64,000 nucleotides of DNA, from positions 31,870,378 to 31,934,377 of the forward strand of contig CM039462.1 in the NCBI GenBank assembly GCA_022414725.1, read 5' to 3'. The position numbers and the translations under genes are program-made. The notes under the pieces are model-generated. The model had not been told where the DNA came from. It was given only the letters and a program-made list of their open reading frames with translations, and ran no database searches. Positions 1-11,179 of the stretch are shown piece after piece; positions within the stretch are counted from its first letter, which is position 1, and each line of letters begins with the position of its first letter. Source of the stretch: Microglena sp. YARC (lineage: Eukaryota; Chlorophyta; Chlorophyceae; Chlamydomonadales; Chlamydomonadaceae).

Positions 1-539
1 TGGGAAGGGTGCGAAAGGGTGGGTAGTGTGGAAAGGGATATGATAGGGGCTAGTTGGGAAGGAAATGCATTCTCAGGGGAATGCACTCATGAGCCTGCTT
101 GTTGCTTATGTCTTGCAACTCGGGGTGGTTAGTGTGGGAGGGGATGGGATCGGGGATATATGGGAGAGGGCTGAAGTCTCAGGGGCATGCTTGTTGCCGA
201 TGACCTTCACCTGGGGATGGCTAATGTGGGAAGGGATGGGATGGGGGATGGTTAGGAAGGAACTGCAGTTTCAGGGACTTCGGGTTATGGGTCTGCTTGA
301 TGATCATGTCCTTGATCTGCACTGGCCTGGCTTGGCTTGGGTGCTACTGTGTTCGCCCCTGCAGAAGACAATCTCACACAACTGCATGCAATGACTTGGT
401 TGAGGTTGACTCACTCAGCATCCTCACCTGCTTCCCAGATGCTCATTACCATCAAAAGAACACCTCAGGCACCACAGCAAAAACAAGCCATACATGCATC
501 GGTGGTGCATCAGAAGCTGCATGCTTAAAAAGTTCTCAC
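1..539 (-). other. Intron 2 region of uS15 gene, downstream exons unresolved
   Basis: This lies downstream of uS15 exon 2 on the minus strand. It is G-rich on the plus strand and holds several decayed, related words (minus-strand AACAAGCATGCCCCTGAG near 190-210, and similar words near 85-110 and 270-300). They look like copies of one short segment, perhaps of the next exon. I could not find a third exon in correct phase, so the rest of the gene is probably beyond the left edge. Confidence 0.4.
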
Positions 540-868
540 CTCCTCAGGGGTGGTCTTGGCCCAAGCAGGGGCAGACCTCCTGTAGGGCAGAGCTGAGGAG
601 CTCATACCCTTTCCGTTTCCGTACCTAAGGAGCAGGGGGAGCAGAAGCACATGAGACAGAAAGAAATGAGACGCCAGGAGGCGTGGCCTCAGACAACCGA
701 GACGAATACATTGATATCGAGGGAAGCGCGCAGAGCAACAACGCTATGGCAGCCACAAAGACAGGCCTCGTCAAATATGGCGGATTGCGCAATAACAGGT
801 GTTTTCGAAGCAACTTGTCGAGCGACAATGGCTAGGGAATCGCTCGTGAGCACGTACATGCGACCCAT
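540..868 (-). CDS. RPS13: 40S ribosomal protein uS15 (RPS13), 5' exons
   Basis: Small-subunit ribosomal protein uS15 (eukaryotic S13), cytosolic, binds 18S rRNA in the platform. Exon 1 is 868-858 (11 coding bases, MGR plus two bases of the next codon, donor GTACGT). Exon 2 is 624-540 (acceptor CTTAG, donor GTGAGA). Joined they read MGRMYGNGKG, then [14 protein letters not shown] and AKTTPEE, matching the conserved N-terminus of the family (typical start MGRMHAPGKG, then SALPYRRS). The joint keeps phase (two bases plus one). Only about 32 of about 151 residues are present; the rest runs off the window. It is divergent from the UBE2G gene at 2807. Identification is by recognised family motifs, not by search. 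Confidence 0.85.
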
Positions 869-1307
869 TGTAGCAAAGTTTTAGCAAGGAAGGTTCACTT
901 GCGTGTTTACAGAGAGAGGCAGATGCGTGAGGGCGGCGTCTCTTGTTTGTCAGGGAAGCTCCAACTCGCAGGCAGTACTGGACTGGCTTGGCTTGATGGT
1001 CCTGTACTGGACTTGGCTTGATGGGCCTCCTCGCGTTTTGGCGCCGAGGACCCCCACAGCCAGTGAGTGACTGGGCCAGTGGCTTTTTTTCGTTTTGCGG
1101 TAGCCAACATCTCGGCTGCTTGTTGGATATTTGGTTATTCGGGTGAGGAGAGATGGTATGTCATGGTGGATTTCGTTCCTAGGTCCCCAGCGTCGCAATA
1201 ACTTTGTAGCCCTCGAATTGTTGTTGGGGGTATGGTGCAGCAAATCTTCCTGCAAGGAATTGAGAAAGTAGAGACGTTGTCACATTACAAATCATGGGCT
1301 TAGCACC

Positions 1308-1462
1308 GGTATGTATGTATGTTACATTCCAGGGATAGTCCCAAATGCCCAATAGGCTAAAGGGACTTGCCCAACCGTGATAGGAAGGGCTCAAAAAGAA
1401 AAACACTGATGAACTGAACCCCCAAACAATCGTTTAACCCACGGGGGGGCTGAGTTCGGCTA
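1308..1462 (-). repeat. Family B SINE-like repeat, minus orientation
   Basis: Reading on minus it runs from a CAGCCCCCCCGTGGG-like 5' segment, through GATTGTTTGGGGG and GGTTGGGCAAGTCC, to a (CATA)n tail (plus-strand GTATGTATGTA at 1308). It is one of about ten copies in the window on both strands. Confidence 0.75.
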
Positions 1463-1679
1463 TGCTTTTATTATGATTGACCCAAGGCTTAGCCTTGAAC
1501 TTGGTTACATGGCTCCAGCAGCAATTTGGCTGCTCTTCGGATGTAATCGCTCAGCCAATTGTGCAATCAATCCAATCATGCATTGTATGTTGACATACCG
1601 GTATTCTGTGATAAAACCTCAGTCGTTTGTTTCGGAACAGAGTGTTTTTTCATTCAAGCAAACAGTGGGTAATATTTTG

Positions 1680-1772
1680 TAGGAGTGGCAACGCCATTCG
1701 AACTGAATCCTCGGTGTCATTGGTTTGTGTTGGGAGACCCATCTCCCGGGGTGAAACTCCTTTCACAACTTT
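1680..1772 (+). repeat. Family F repeat
   Basis: About 90 bp from GTAGGAGTGGCAACGCC to CTCCTTTCACAACT. Related copies are at 45355-45460 (plus), 46228-46335 (minus), 61128-61175 (minus) and 61300-61385 (minus). Boundaries come from comparing the copies. No coding potential. Confidence 0.6.
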
Positions 1773-2806
1773 TTTTTTTAAATGGGATACTGGGTTACTG
1801 CCCTTCTTGGTGGCAAGTTGTTGTAACTTGTAACTTGAACTCAAGCAAACAGTGTGATAATGGGATCCCGCACTGGCAGGGTACTTGAGGAGGACCCCGA
1901 GCTCTGCCGCCAGAGACGCAACCAATTGTATCAGGCCCCCCTGAATTGTAGAGCCTGCGTCCTGCAACGCACCGACCCTTCCTTCTGGACAACGGACCCT
2001 CCCCATGTTGCGTTCAGCGACGCAACGGACCCATCTACTTTGAGCTTGCGACGGAGGACGCAGCATCCTGAACAAAGTTGCCTGGATCCCGTCCTTGTTG
2101 GTGGCAAGTTGTTGTAACTTATAACTTGAACTTGGTTTCATAGCTTCAACCAGCAATTTGGCTGAGACTCAGTGCTCACCGTCTTCGGCGGTAAGTTTAG
2201 AGTACCTGTATATCATGTTACTCTTTAAGCTTGTCTGTGAATACCAGTAGAATGTGTCTATGTCCCGCCTGTGGCACCTTGGACAAATCGATCACTAAAA
2301 CGAGATACAGCAAAAACGAGCTATGAGGAGCAAAAAGACAGATCGATTTCAAGCAGTTGTACTTTCTAAGCCGCTTCAACACAACCCCCTGGCAGCATCA
2401 GCGTCCAGACAATGGCCCTGGTGCTAGTGCCCAGCACTCTAGGGACTCGCTGTCCGACGAACGAAGGAACCGTTTTAATTTGCAGCGTTCACAGGTGCCC
2501 ACGGCCTCGGCCGCCTCCGTCTCTCTGGGTATCACTCCTCGTCGCTCCTCGTCCCGGAACCAGAGATATGAGAAGGTGGCGTGGTCGAGGAGCGAGGAGT
2601 GGTCTTGTGGTCGGGTAGTACACAGAAGTACACCAACCAGGTCCTCCTCAGCTCCTCACCTTTTGTTCAGACTTATACCATCCACGCCGACTCTGCATAT
2701 TGCGTCCTACTCAATTGCCGAGTTTCCTGGACTCTCCCCTCATCTATAACTGCTTGCGCACAGTGCTCTCGTCCGTCTCGCAGTTTTCGAGTAGGGTCTG
2801 GGCACC

Positions 2807-3019
2807 ATGGCAGACTCCCAAGCCGTCCTGCTGCTTAAAAAGCAATTAAAGGAGCTTTCTAGAAGACCGGTAGACGGCTTTTCCGCTGGCTTGGTCGACG
2901 ATTCAAATATTTTTGAGTGGCAGGTCACCATCATCGGACCACCAGACACCCTGTAGTGAGTACAAGTGCACATGCGCTTGTTTGGTGTGTGCAGAAGCCG
3001 TATGCGTATGGCATACGAT

Positions 3020-3054
<35 letters not shown>

Positions 3055-6000
3055 TACAGGGACCTCACCCGTCACGCGTCCTATCTATTGCCCAACTCTT
3101 ACCTTTCCCACATTTCTGTCCTTTATAAGCTGTGGGCCCACAAACTGTCAACAGAAACAAACATTGGTGCACTCCATCCTAGTCCTGGCCCCTTCTCCAC
3201 TGGAACCATTGGCCTCTCGAATATGTACAATCAAAATCCGATAAACGTTCACCTGCCACCTCCATTCTCTTTCAAATCCTGTCCTGTCCCTGCAGTTACC
3301 AGCTCTACCCCACACCCATAAATTGTCTTCTTCATTCTCCTCTGCTCCGCTCCACTTCACTCCACCCTCCCCTGCTCCCTTCCTCCCCTTCCCTTACACA
3401 AACATAGCCCAGGTACCCCCAACCCCCACCCTCCGCCCCCCTAATGATTGCACTCTGCCCAATTTGCAGTGAGGGCGGCTTCTTCAACTCTAAGCTCACT
3501 TTCCCAAAAGACTATCCCAACTCACCTCCCACTTGCCGGTTCACCTCGGAAATGTGGCACCCGAATGGTAAGCTGAGGGGGAACCTGGGGCAATCTGATT
3601 TTATTCACAGCAGGTTCATACTGTCAAATTGTCTACCAAACCTTGGGAATGTGGCACCTGAATTGTAAGCTGAATCTGAATCGTCACATGTTTTTTTTGC
3701 CAATCTTCTTCACCGCCTTCCAATTCCAAGCCCCCCCGGGCGATACCCATGGAAATTAGTGACTCAGGGAGCATATTAAACTGGTTAGACAGATTAAAGA
3801 CTTGTCCAGGTTAAACCCAAATGGTAGGCTGAAGGGGAAGCTGGGGTAATCTGATCAAACATGCTTTGCATCATATTCGAACTTCCAAACAGTCCACCCA
3901 ACCTGCCTGTTGAGAAGTCAGTTTTCCAACTCACCTCCCACTTGCTGCCTCACCTCGGATATGTGGCACCCAAATAGTAAGTTGGAGAGGAACTTGGGGC
4001 AATCTAATCTGATTTACAGCTGATGTAAACTTTCACCTCGAAAATGTGGCGCCCAACTAGTGAGCTGTAGGGGAACCTGGGACAATCTGATCCGATTCAC
4101 AGCTGATTTAAACTTTCACCTTGGAAATATGGCACCCAGATGTCAAGCTGCAGGGGGACCTGGGGCACTCTGATCTGATTGGCAGCAGATTTAAACTTTC
4201 TAATTGTCCGCCAAACCAATCTTTTGAGAATCCAGGTTCTTATCTCAGATGCTGACATCGACGACCTTCTTGGTTTCTGTTGTCACTTATTATTTTTTTG
4301 TGTATGTGTAGCAACTTCTAGGCAGCTCCTTTGCCCCACCCTTGGGCCAAACCTGAAGCTAGCTAGTGCGCCTGAAAGCTAGCACGACAGGCATCCTAAA
4401 GCAGGGGTTATCTGTGAGCTTGACTCCATCGCTGGCTATATCTCTAGGGGTCGGCTATGTTATATAATATTAGTGAATACATAATATAAGACAATATTAT
4501 ATCATATGAGTCAGACTTGGCGTCTCACCAGAATATCGAATTTATTTGAAAAACTAATATTATTGTGATACTGTAATAATATAAGTTGATATTAGTTTTT
4601 CAAACACTAATATTAGTTGCTGTCCCCTTTATATCTCAGATGCTGGCATCGATGACCTTCTTGAGTTCTGTTGGCAGCATCGCTTTTCTTTTAAGGTACC
4701 AGCAGCAGCTTCTAGGCAGCTCCCCAGGCTCGCTACCCAGCCAAACCTGCACCAACATATTGCATCTTGAAGCTGATAGAATCGTCTTTCCAGTACTTTT
4801 GAAATTTTGAGGCTTAGCCCCCAGAATTCTTTGAAAGTGGTGAAAAAATTGATCGACCCTACGCGTTTGAATGCTCCTATTATTATTGGTGATCATGACA
4901 GACTTTGTGTAGCCATTCAGGAGATGATTTGGGTCTCGTGGTTCGCAGTTTGTACCTTCACATTTCCAGGCAAAATTTCCGACAATTCTCAGAATGCTCA
5001 GAATGCTCGATTCTCAGGCAAAAAATGCAGAATTCTCAGACTCAATTATCAAATTCAAGGTTAGAACGACTACGAAGGTTTTCGAAAACCGATATCTGAA
5101 TCGTACTGAATTGCCATAATGCTCCAATTATTGTTGGTGACCACGACCGGCCTTTTAACTCAATAACAAATTATAAGAAAATGTAAAACGCCACGAATCA
5201 TAGTAAACCAGATAAGATCAGTTTGAAGCCTTACAAATCATTATTAGTAAACTTACTCATGCTTAACCCACTTCCCTCCGTGCTTTCGCGCGGTATTCTG
5301 TGCACAGGCGCTGTAGCAGGCTACGAAACCCCAAAACCATCATAGAAGCCTCTCTCCAGCATGTACGGTGTGTGCGAACGGGAGAGCTCCTTCAACCTCA
5401 TGCCCCATGGCAGGGCACTAATTTCCATTTTTCGCATGCTTGGCCCTCTTGTTCGCAGTTTATCATGATGGGCGCGTGTGCATTTCTATTCTCCACAGCC
5501 CCGGTGATGACCCCAGTGGATATGAAAAAGCCTCGGAGAGGTGGTCACCAGTCCATACAGTGAGTCTGTTGTATGTGTAGATAGTGCTGTATGTGTGTAT
5601 AGTTAATAAGTAGTAGTAGAAGTCGTGTAGTAGTTAAGAAGTAGCGGTCGTGAGGCCATTGTATGTGCCCTGAGTCTGTTGTATGTGCCCCGCAGGCGTG
5701 TTGTTGCTAGTAGGGGTGGTTGTGATGGTAGGCCGGTGGTGGTGGTGAGGGGGTGGGTGAGGGGGGGGGGGGGGGGGGGGGCGTGAGTGTGAGTGTGAGT
5801 GATGGGTGGTGGTGGTGGAGGGGGGTCCATTTCAATTCTCCACAGGGTGACGACCCCAGTAGATATGAAAAAGCCTCGAAGAGTTGGTCACCAATCCATA
5901 CAGTGAGTCTGTTGTATGTGTAGATAGTGCAGTATGTGTGTATAGTTAATAAGTAGTTGTAGAAGTCGTGTAGTAGTTAAGAAGTAGCGGTCGTGAGGCC

Positions 6001-7668
6001 ATTGTATGTGCCCTGAGTCTGTTGTATGTGCCCCGCAGGCGTGTTGTTGCTAGGAGGGGTAGTTATGATGGTGGGCCGGTGTGGTGGGTGTCAAATCATC
6101 CCCAAATGTGGTGCGTGCAGTGAGGGGAGAGAAAGGGGGGGGGGGGGGGGGGGGGTCCATTTTAACTCTTCACAGCCCCCGTGACGACCCCAGTGGATTT
6201 GAAAAAGCCTCGTAGAGGTGGTCCCCAGTCCTTACAGTGAGTCTGATGTATACTCGTATGTGGACAGTGTTGTGTGTGTATAGTTTGGATGTATTGAGTC
6301 GTATGTGTGTATAGTTAAGAATGATTGAGTTGTATGTGCCCTGTTGGTTCACAGGTGTGTCGTTGCTTGGGTTAAGATGGTGGGATGGTTGTGGTGTGTG
6401 TCAGGTGTGTGTGTGTGTGGTGGGGGTCCATTTCCCTTGTGTCTGATAGTTTTGGGGTCAGAGAGTGAACCAACTTGACAGATCCCTGGACTGGAAATGA
6501 CCACCGCTATTGTTTCTTTTGGGGTCTACTTGTAGCAGCTTCCAACCAGCTCCATTAGCCAGCCATTGGGGCAAGCCCAAAGCATTCAGCTGCATTTGAG
6601 TGTCTGTCATGTCAGCTTGAATATGGATCCACAAACCCTCTTGGTATCAATACAAGTACCAGTACCATTCCCTTTGGGTCTTACTTTGGATCGAAAGATC
6701 TCATAGGCGTTTCAGCTCTGTTCATTGTATTTGCTAGTTTAATTTTCTTTTATCCGGGAATACGCACTTGATAGCTTCAGGTTAGGCCCAAGGACGGGGA
6801 AAGGGAGCTAGCTCAAAAAAGAAACTATGACCACTGACAAACAATTTCTTTCAAAAAGCGGTTTTGGGGATATGTGTCCACACCTGTTGAGGCAGCTGTG
6901 TGCAAACATGTGTTTGTTTTTTGTTACAGTCCAGGGATAGACCAAATAGGCTAAAAGGACTTGCCCAACCATGGCGGGGGGGGCTTCAACGAAAAAGCGC
7001 TTCTGAACTGAACCGTTCGTGCTACAGTGATAATTTAATTGTATGATTATCACACGAGCTAAGACATGGCACAGTCACATAGGTTATTGCTTCCCACATA
7101 TTTGTAGGGACCAGCATATTTTATGATGTTCACCAAAGGCGAGTTCGATATCATACAAATTGCATTATATGATATTGTATATAAATGGTAACTTAAGCCT
7201 AGTCAGACTACCGGCATTTTATGATGACATGATATCGTTCGATATCATATTGCCGTCCCCTACATATTTGGTCCCCCCAAAACTGATTGTTCCCTTCGCT
7301 TGACTCCACCCAAGGTTGAGACAGCCATGATCTCTATTATTAGCATGCTTTCCTTCCCTAACAACGAGCCCCCCTCCCCCCCACCCCCCCTCTCTCTCTC
7401 CCACCCTCTCACCCAAGGTTGAGACAGCCATGATCTCTATCATTAGCATGCTTTCCTTCCCTAACAACGAGCCCCCCTCCCCCCCCCTCTCTCTCCCACC
7501 CTCTCACCCCAGGTTGAGACAATTATGATCTCTATCATTAGCATGCTTTCCTCCCCCAACGACGAGTCTCCTGCAAATGTGGATGCTGCAAAAGAGTGGA
7601 GAGAGGATAAAGACGGGTTCAAAAAGAAGATTTCACGCATCGTACGCAAGAGTCAGGAGATGATCTAG
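2807..7668 (+). CDS. UBE2G1: Ubiquitin-conjugating enzyme E2, UBE2G1/UBC7 type (four exons)
   Basis: E2 enzyme that receives ubiquitin from E1 as a thioester and passes it to substrates with a RING E3; relatives act in ER-associated degradation and Lys48 chain assembly. Exons: 2807-2955, 3470-3567, 5459-5559, 7513-7668, all with GT donors and AG acceptors. Joined coding length is 504 bases, 167 aa with stop TAG; human UBE2G1 is 170 aa. Landmarks: N-terminus [53 protein letters not shown] at 80-82, catalytic Cys90 in GRVCISILH, and C-terminal [12 protein letters not shown] and VRKSQEMI. The long acidic insert after the active site ([16 protein letters not shown]) is typical of the UBC7/UBE2G class. 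The start is the first ATG and fits the family. The introns hold decayed copies of exon edges (separate entries). The UBE2G1-like over UBE2G2-like choice rests on the N-terminus and C-terminal tail. Confidence 0.93.
3023..3050 (+). repeat. Poly-C tract in UBE2G intron 1
   Basis: An uninterrupted run of about 28 cytosines just downstream of exon 1. Similar C or G runs occur near 5762, 6136, 22072, 23940, 26920, 34791, 35031, 37255 and 40120. Confidence 0.9.
3645..4175 (+). repeat. Decayed copies of UBE2G exon 2 end with donor site
   Basis: Downstream of exon 2 are about five degenerate copies of its last bases plus the donor region. The model is ATGTGGCACCCGAATG then GTAAGCTG then GGAACCTGGGGCAATCTGAT. 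Copies: about 3645-3680, 3813-3855, 3928-4015, 4036-4105, 4120-4180. The longest (3928) also repeats the preceding exon word AACTCACCTCCCACTTGC. Several retain a GTAAG-like donor; others have lost the GT. Confidence 0.8.
4236..4818 (+). repeat. Duplicated family A segment split by a family D MITE
   Basis: The segment TATCTCAGATGCTG..CATCGA leading into a family A half-element (AGCTTCTAGGCAGCTCC) appears twice, at 4236-4400 and 4633-4818. Between them, about 4441-4627, lies an AT-rich family D MITE. The order suggests a tandem duplication with a later MITE insertion, or the reverse. Confidence 0.6.
4441..4627 (+). mobile_element. Family D AT-rich MITE
   Basis: About 187 bp rich in AATATTAG and its complement, bounded by GGGGTCGGCTATGTTA on the left and TAGTTGCTGTCCCC on the right. 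A second copy lies at 51365-51540 in the opposite orientation, with matching edges (GGGAACGGCAACTTAT and TAACATAGCCGACCCC) and shared interior words TTTTTCAAA and AATAATAT. Non-autonomous, no ORF. Confidence 0.65.
5574..6345 (+). repeat. Tandem duplications carrying UBE2G exon 3 copies
   Basis: The unit following exon 3 (GTGAGTCTGTTGTATGTG, then GTAGAAGTCGTGTAGTAG) is repeated at about 5559-5720, 5902-6070 and 6236-6360. Units two and three begin with partial exon 3 copies at 5828-5902 and 6158-6236 that keep CTCCACAG or CTTCACAG and the GTGAGTCTG donor. They lack the catalytic-cysteine part. Poly-G runs lie at about 5762-5781 and 6137-6155. Confidence 0.85.
6516..6640 (+). repeat. Partial family A repeat
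   Basis: This has TACTTGTAGCAGCTTCC, CAGCTCCATTAGCCAGCC and a single AGCTGCATTTGAGTGTCTGTCAT unit. The same left half at 16730 carries that last unit amplified into an array. The right TIR half is missing here. Confidence 0.55.
6913..7045 (-). repeat. Family B SINE-like repeat, minus orientation
   Basis: Plus-strand TTACAGTCCAGGGATAG, then GGCTAAAAGGACTTGCCC, and CGTGCTACAGTGATAATT at the other end. On minus this is the family 5' edge AATTATCACTGTAGCACG. The interior is shortened (TGAACTGAACCG joins directly to TTCGTGC). Confidence 0.7.
7105..7263 (+). mobile_element. Family C palindromic MITE
   Basis: It begins TAGGGACCAGCAT and ends TATTGCCGTCCCCTA, so the ends are inverted. The interior has GCGAGTTCGATATCAT, an AATTGCAT..ATATGATA palindromic stretch and CCTAGTCAGACTACCGGCAT. 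Copies lie at 12929-13090, 17517-17625, 38770-39085 (two) and 61940-62078. Confidence 0.65.
7315..7490 (+). repeat. Two decayed copies of UBE2G exon 4 start
   Basis: Just upstream of exon 4 (7513), its first ~55 bases with acceptor context appear at about 7315-7370 and 7418-7473 (CCCAAG, then GTTGAGACAGCCATGATC). Each is followed by a C-rich pyrimidine tract. Both keep the exon reading frame ([10 protein letters not shown], then MLSFPNNE) but break down after the equivalent of residue 18. They are in-frame decoys of the 5' part of the exon. Confidence 0.88.
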
Positions 7669-7696
7669 GTGGCTGCCTTTGGCTTGGCCAGGTGGA

Positions 7697-8092
7697 GATC
7701 ATAGCTTTTATTTCAGCTACGAGGAGAAGCTTCTAGGCAGCTCCCCGGGCTCACTCTTCATCCAAACCTTAAGCAACCTAGTGCACCAGGGAGCTCATAT
7801 CGTCAGCTTTCCAGTGCTTCTTCCAGGGAGCTGCCTAGATGCTGCTAAATGTTTTTTCACCATCTTCGAATGCCAAGTTTCCCCGTGCGATACCCACGGA
7901 AGCCAGGGAGCATACTAAGTGGTGCATTAGACAGCTTCTAGGCAACTCCCTGATACGGCTACTGGGCTATGCCCGGGTGTCTTCAGCAGTGTTGGTCAGC
8001 TGATCATGTCAGCTTCCAGCTGCACCTGATTGCCTCGGCATGGCTGAATCGCAAGCCAGGGCAGCTGCCTAGAAGCTACTACGCGTAGCCAA
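7697..8092 (+). repeat. Two adjacent family A elements
   Basis: The first (7697-7860) starts TAGCTTTTATTTCAGCTACG and contains AAGCTTCTAGGCAGCTCCCC and the inverted GGGAGCTGCCTAGATGCTGC. The second (7925-8092) runs from GCTTCTAGGCAACTCCCTG to AGCTGCCTAGAAGCTACTAC. Between them (7850-7925) is a separate repeat with TCTTCGAATGCCAAG, also near 3710 and, in reverse, near 11790. Confidence 0.65.
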
Positions 8093-8189
8093 CATAGATT
8101 AATTGCGATCTGGTGCTTCAGTGGCGTGTAGAGCAGTCTGTAGATAGCAGACATGGCCGCATGATGATGAGATGATCCATCCAACTATC

Positions 8190-8445
8190 TATCCATCCGA
8201 CTGCTGAAGCTCCAACCGCTCCAACTGCTGAAGCTCAACAGTGTGCCAACCGCTCCAACTGCTCCAACTGCTGAAGCTCAACAGTGTACCACCCGATCCA
8301 ACTGCTCCAACTCCTGAAGCTCCAACCGCTCCAACTCCTGAAGCTCGTCATTGTACCAACCGATCCAACTGCTCCAACTGCTGAAGCTCGACAGTGTACC
8401 AACCGATCCAACTGCTCGAACTGCTAAAGCTCAACAGTGTAGTTC
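8190..8445 (+). repeat. CCAACTGCT/GAAGCTC minisatellite
   Basis: A compound array of CGCTCCAACTGCTGAAGCTC-type units with interspersed ACAGTGTACCAACC words, about 250 bp. An open frame follows at its right end but shows no recognisable domain. Confidence 0.7.
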
Positions 8446-8627
8446 GATTTTGTTCGTGCTACCTAAGAAGAAGAAGACGAAGATGCTGGAGATGATTAAG
8501 GGGGAAAGCCTTGGAGATGTGATAAATGGCATGTGTCTCTTACTCAAGTGCCACGATAGTACGAACTCCAGCCTAGGAATAGCCAAGCACGCCACAGGGG
8601 ACATGCACACGCACAAGGGTGATACTG

Positions 8628-8765
8628 TTCTTTTTCGGCCACCAGCAGCAGCTTCTAGGGATCTGCCTGAGACTGCCAAACTTAAAGATGACAAGAGCAA
8701 TGGAAAGCTGACGATATCAGCTTCCTGGTCCTAAGTTGTTTAAGCTGCTGCTCGTAGCTAAAGAG
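8628..8765 (+). repeat. Family A element
   Basis: It runs from TTCTTTTTCGGCCACCAGC and AGCAGCTTCTAGGGATCTGCC to AGCTGCTGCTCGTAGCTAAAG. The ends are imperfect inverted repeats and the interior carries the family word GAAAGCTGACGATATCAGC. Confidence 0.6.
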
Positions 8766-9131
8766 AATGCTATGCACGAGGGATGTGTAAGTGTTTCAGT
8801 CCAAGATTAGCCAACTTGACTAGAGGGAGTCCCACACGCTAGTGGTGCGCGCAGACGCTAGATGAGAAGGGTGTTGGCCAAGGCTGTATTCAGTCCATGT
8901 TCATGAACTTTGCCTCCAGCACACGAGGAAGGCCTCATTATTTTATTTGATGGATGCGAGAAGCCAGCAGGTCTTGTAATCATGCGGTATATTAATTTGA
9001 ATTTGGACCATTACATGTTTTGCAGCCAACTTTGGGCCGCTCACCGTCTTCCAATGCCAAATACCCTCCATACTCACCGAAACCGGGAGGCACGCTGTGC
9101 GGATGAGACAGTTTAAAGACTTGATGTGCAC
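8766..9131. other. No gene seen; degenerate repeat
   Basis: This contains CTCACCGTCTTCCAATGCCA and GACAGTTTAAAGACTTGATG (about 9037-9125), related to segments near 3710-3810 and, inverted, 11690-11850. Nothing else recognisable. Confidence 0.35.
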
Positions 9132-9290
9132 CAGGGTACTACATTTTGTCCTTTTTGGTTGCGCTTTGGACTCAAATGAAAACGGGAATTTACGCACTAT
9201 TCCAAAACTAGGGGTGTTTTTTAAAATTGTGTGAATCGCGCAGTCGGGCTCAAAAACCTTTCGCGCTAGCGCATGTCATGTAGTAGCCTG
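9132..9290 (+). mobile_element. Family E hAT-like MITE
   Basis: 159 bp starting CAGGGTACTAC and ending GTAGTAGCCTG (one mismatch in the inverted terminus). It is flanked by ATGTGCAC at 9124-9131 and ATGTGGAC at 9291-9298, an 8-bp target duplication with one mismatch. CAGGG ends and 8-bp duplications are hAT hallmarks. No ORF, so mobilised in trans. Confidence 0.75.
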
Positions 9291-9684
9291 ATGTGGACTA
9301 TCAACCCCTAGCTATTCCCGATTTCCTGTGCAGTACATGAGTCATAACACAACCCCTAGCTATTCCCGATTGCCTATGCTGTTTAGCCTTGGGCGTGGTC
9401 GGGGTATAAAAACTATGATATCATGATAGGTGGGTTTTTCGGAAAGCCTGATTAAGTGATAAATGATGACTGCTCTCTCAAACTACTAAGAAGCAATCAA
9501 TTCGAGCTACAACACTAACGGCAGGGCTGTACTACAGTTACTGCAGCCACTGTGGTCCTGGGTCACCAACACTTATTGCGACTTTGCTAGGGTAGAGATC
9601 CAGTGGCAGTTTGACAGTGGCAGTTGTTAATCGGAGGCCAATTAAATGATCATCCCAGATGAGAGGATGATTTAGTTATATTAT

Positions 9685-9852
9685 ATAATTAAATGATCAC
9701 TGTAGCTCGAACTCAGGGCCCCCCCGTCGGTAAAACGATTGTTTGGGGTTCAATTCATCAATGCTTTGTCTTACTTAGCCCTTCCTATCACGGTTGGGCA
9801 AGTCCCTTAAGCCTATTTGGCCTACCACTAGACTGTAACATAATATGCATAC
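9685..9852 (+). repeat. Family B SINE-like repeat, near full length
   Basis: It starts GATCACTGTAGCTCGAACTC and includes ACGATTGTTTGGGGTTCAA, CACGGTTGGGCAAGTCCC and GACTGTAACATAATATGCAT. Useful for defining the family consensus. Confidence 0.75.
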
Positions 9853-11179
9853 AAGGCTCTTTTCACAAAATCATCGTCCTTACGGTTAACGATTTTATTT
9901 CCAAAGCCAATACATTGTCTCGACCATTGAGCCCATGTAGGTGATCTATCGATTTCTTTGGGAAACACGTCGGTTTATGTTATCTTGAGATATAGGAAGA
10001 CGATAGATTACATTGAAGAGAGGACAGCTTATATCATATGGCTGTCTAGGTTAGGTTATACTGCAGTACAATTACAGCAGGTACAATTACCTAGCACCAG
10101 CTGGCCCACGCGGTCCGTGACCTGGCAGGTAGTCACCTGGCATTGTCACGCGACCTACGCGTGCTCTATGAGTCACCTTGCACTATGGCTATGTGCCGCA
10201 GCATAACAGTAGAGGTTTTATCTCTAAAGCCAAGAGCCCTTCTCACACACTTATTCTGAATAGTTTCACATTTTCCTTTGAGACCGTACAAAGTATTAAT
10301 AGTAGCATACCGGTATTACCCAGACGGTCTGGAGCCCATACTTCACACCCGTAGTTAAGGATAGGTTGAATAAGTGTGACGCAAGGGTTATGCAGTAGAC
10401 AAGTGACTTGTGCGAACTTACCTGGTTATGTTTATCCATGACGTAAGAACATATTGGATCAACAATATTTTGGTATGAGTTCCTACAATCGAATTGTTCA
10501 TGTTACTGCCGAAGACGGCGAGTAGCCAAATTGCTAGCTGGAGCAATGTAACCAAGTTCAAGTTCGAAAGTGCCTTTTCTTTTTCTGTATCGTCGGTGGC
10601 AATGGTTTGTGCAAGGTGTCCCACTTCCTGAGTAGAAACTCCTTTCATTCACATAAAAGTGTTGGGTGTCTGTTTACATACAGTTCAAAGACTCACATGG
10701 TTTCAGTGGTGCGGCGAAGCTAATTGGACGAGCCCTTGCACCGGTAGAAGATTCAAGACTAAAACAAGATTCCCATGATACATTTTTACCATGCACCAGG
10801 ACATGAACTGTGGAAAACAGAGGGGAATTTTCCCATCACTTGTAGCCATTCAATGTTCGTTTGTAAACCAAACACGATAACGGAGTAACTGATAGTATAT
10901 AATTGTAAATTGGTAGCCTCCACAGTCCCATTCAACCAACCTGGCTACCCAGAGTCTACTGGGGCAGATGGTGAGCAGCTCAGAGTTGGCTGAAGAATCA
11001 TGTAATAATCCAAATTCGAATATGAGTCTACTGGTGACCGTAGCATACAGTATAGTATAGTAGTTGTCACACGCGAACGTGTATTATTCGGTATTATTAT
11101 TTCACATCGACAACCTTCACTTGACAGGTACACTTCAGGGGAAAGCCAAGCCGCATGTGTTGACTGTGGCTTCACCTTG
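9853..11179. other. No gene seen; scattered degenerate repeats
   Basis: About 10500-10565 is an inverted copy of the AGCAATTTGGCTG segment from 1500-1560, followed by a decayed family F piece to about 10650. The text near 10950-11000 resembles the TTGGCTGAA segment at 11815. No exon-like conserved coding signal was found. Confidence 0.35.

Larger units (their letters stand above)
869..2806. other. Intergenic region between uS15 and UBE2G genes
   Basis: This separates two divergent genes and so should hold both promoters; no clear TATA box was recognised. It contains a family B copy on minus (about 1308-1462), a family F copy (1680-1772), and paired segments at 1500-1560 and 2108-2195 sharing AGCAATTTGGCTG, also seen in reverse at 10500-10565 and 34175-34235. 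A segment with repeated GACGCAGG-type words (1895-2085) recurs near 60890-61110. No credible coding exon was seen. Confidence 0.5.
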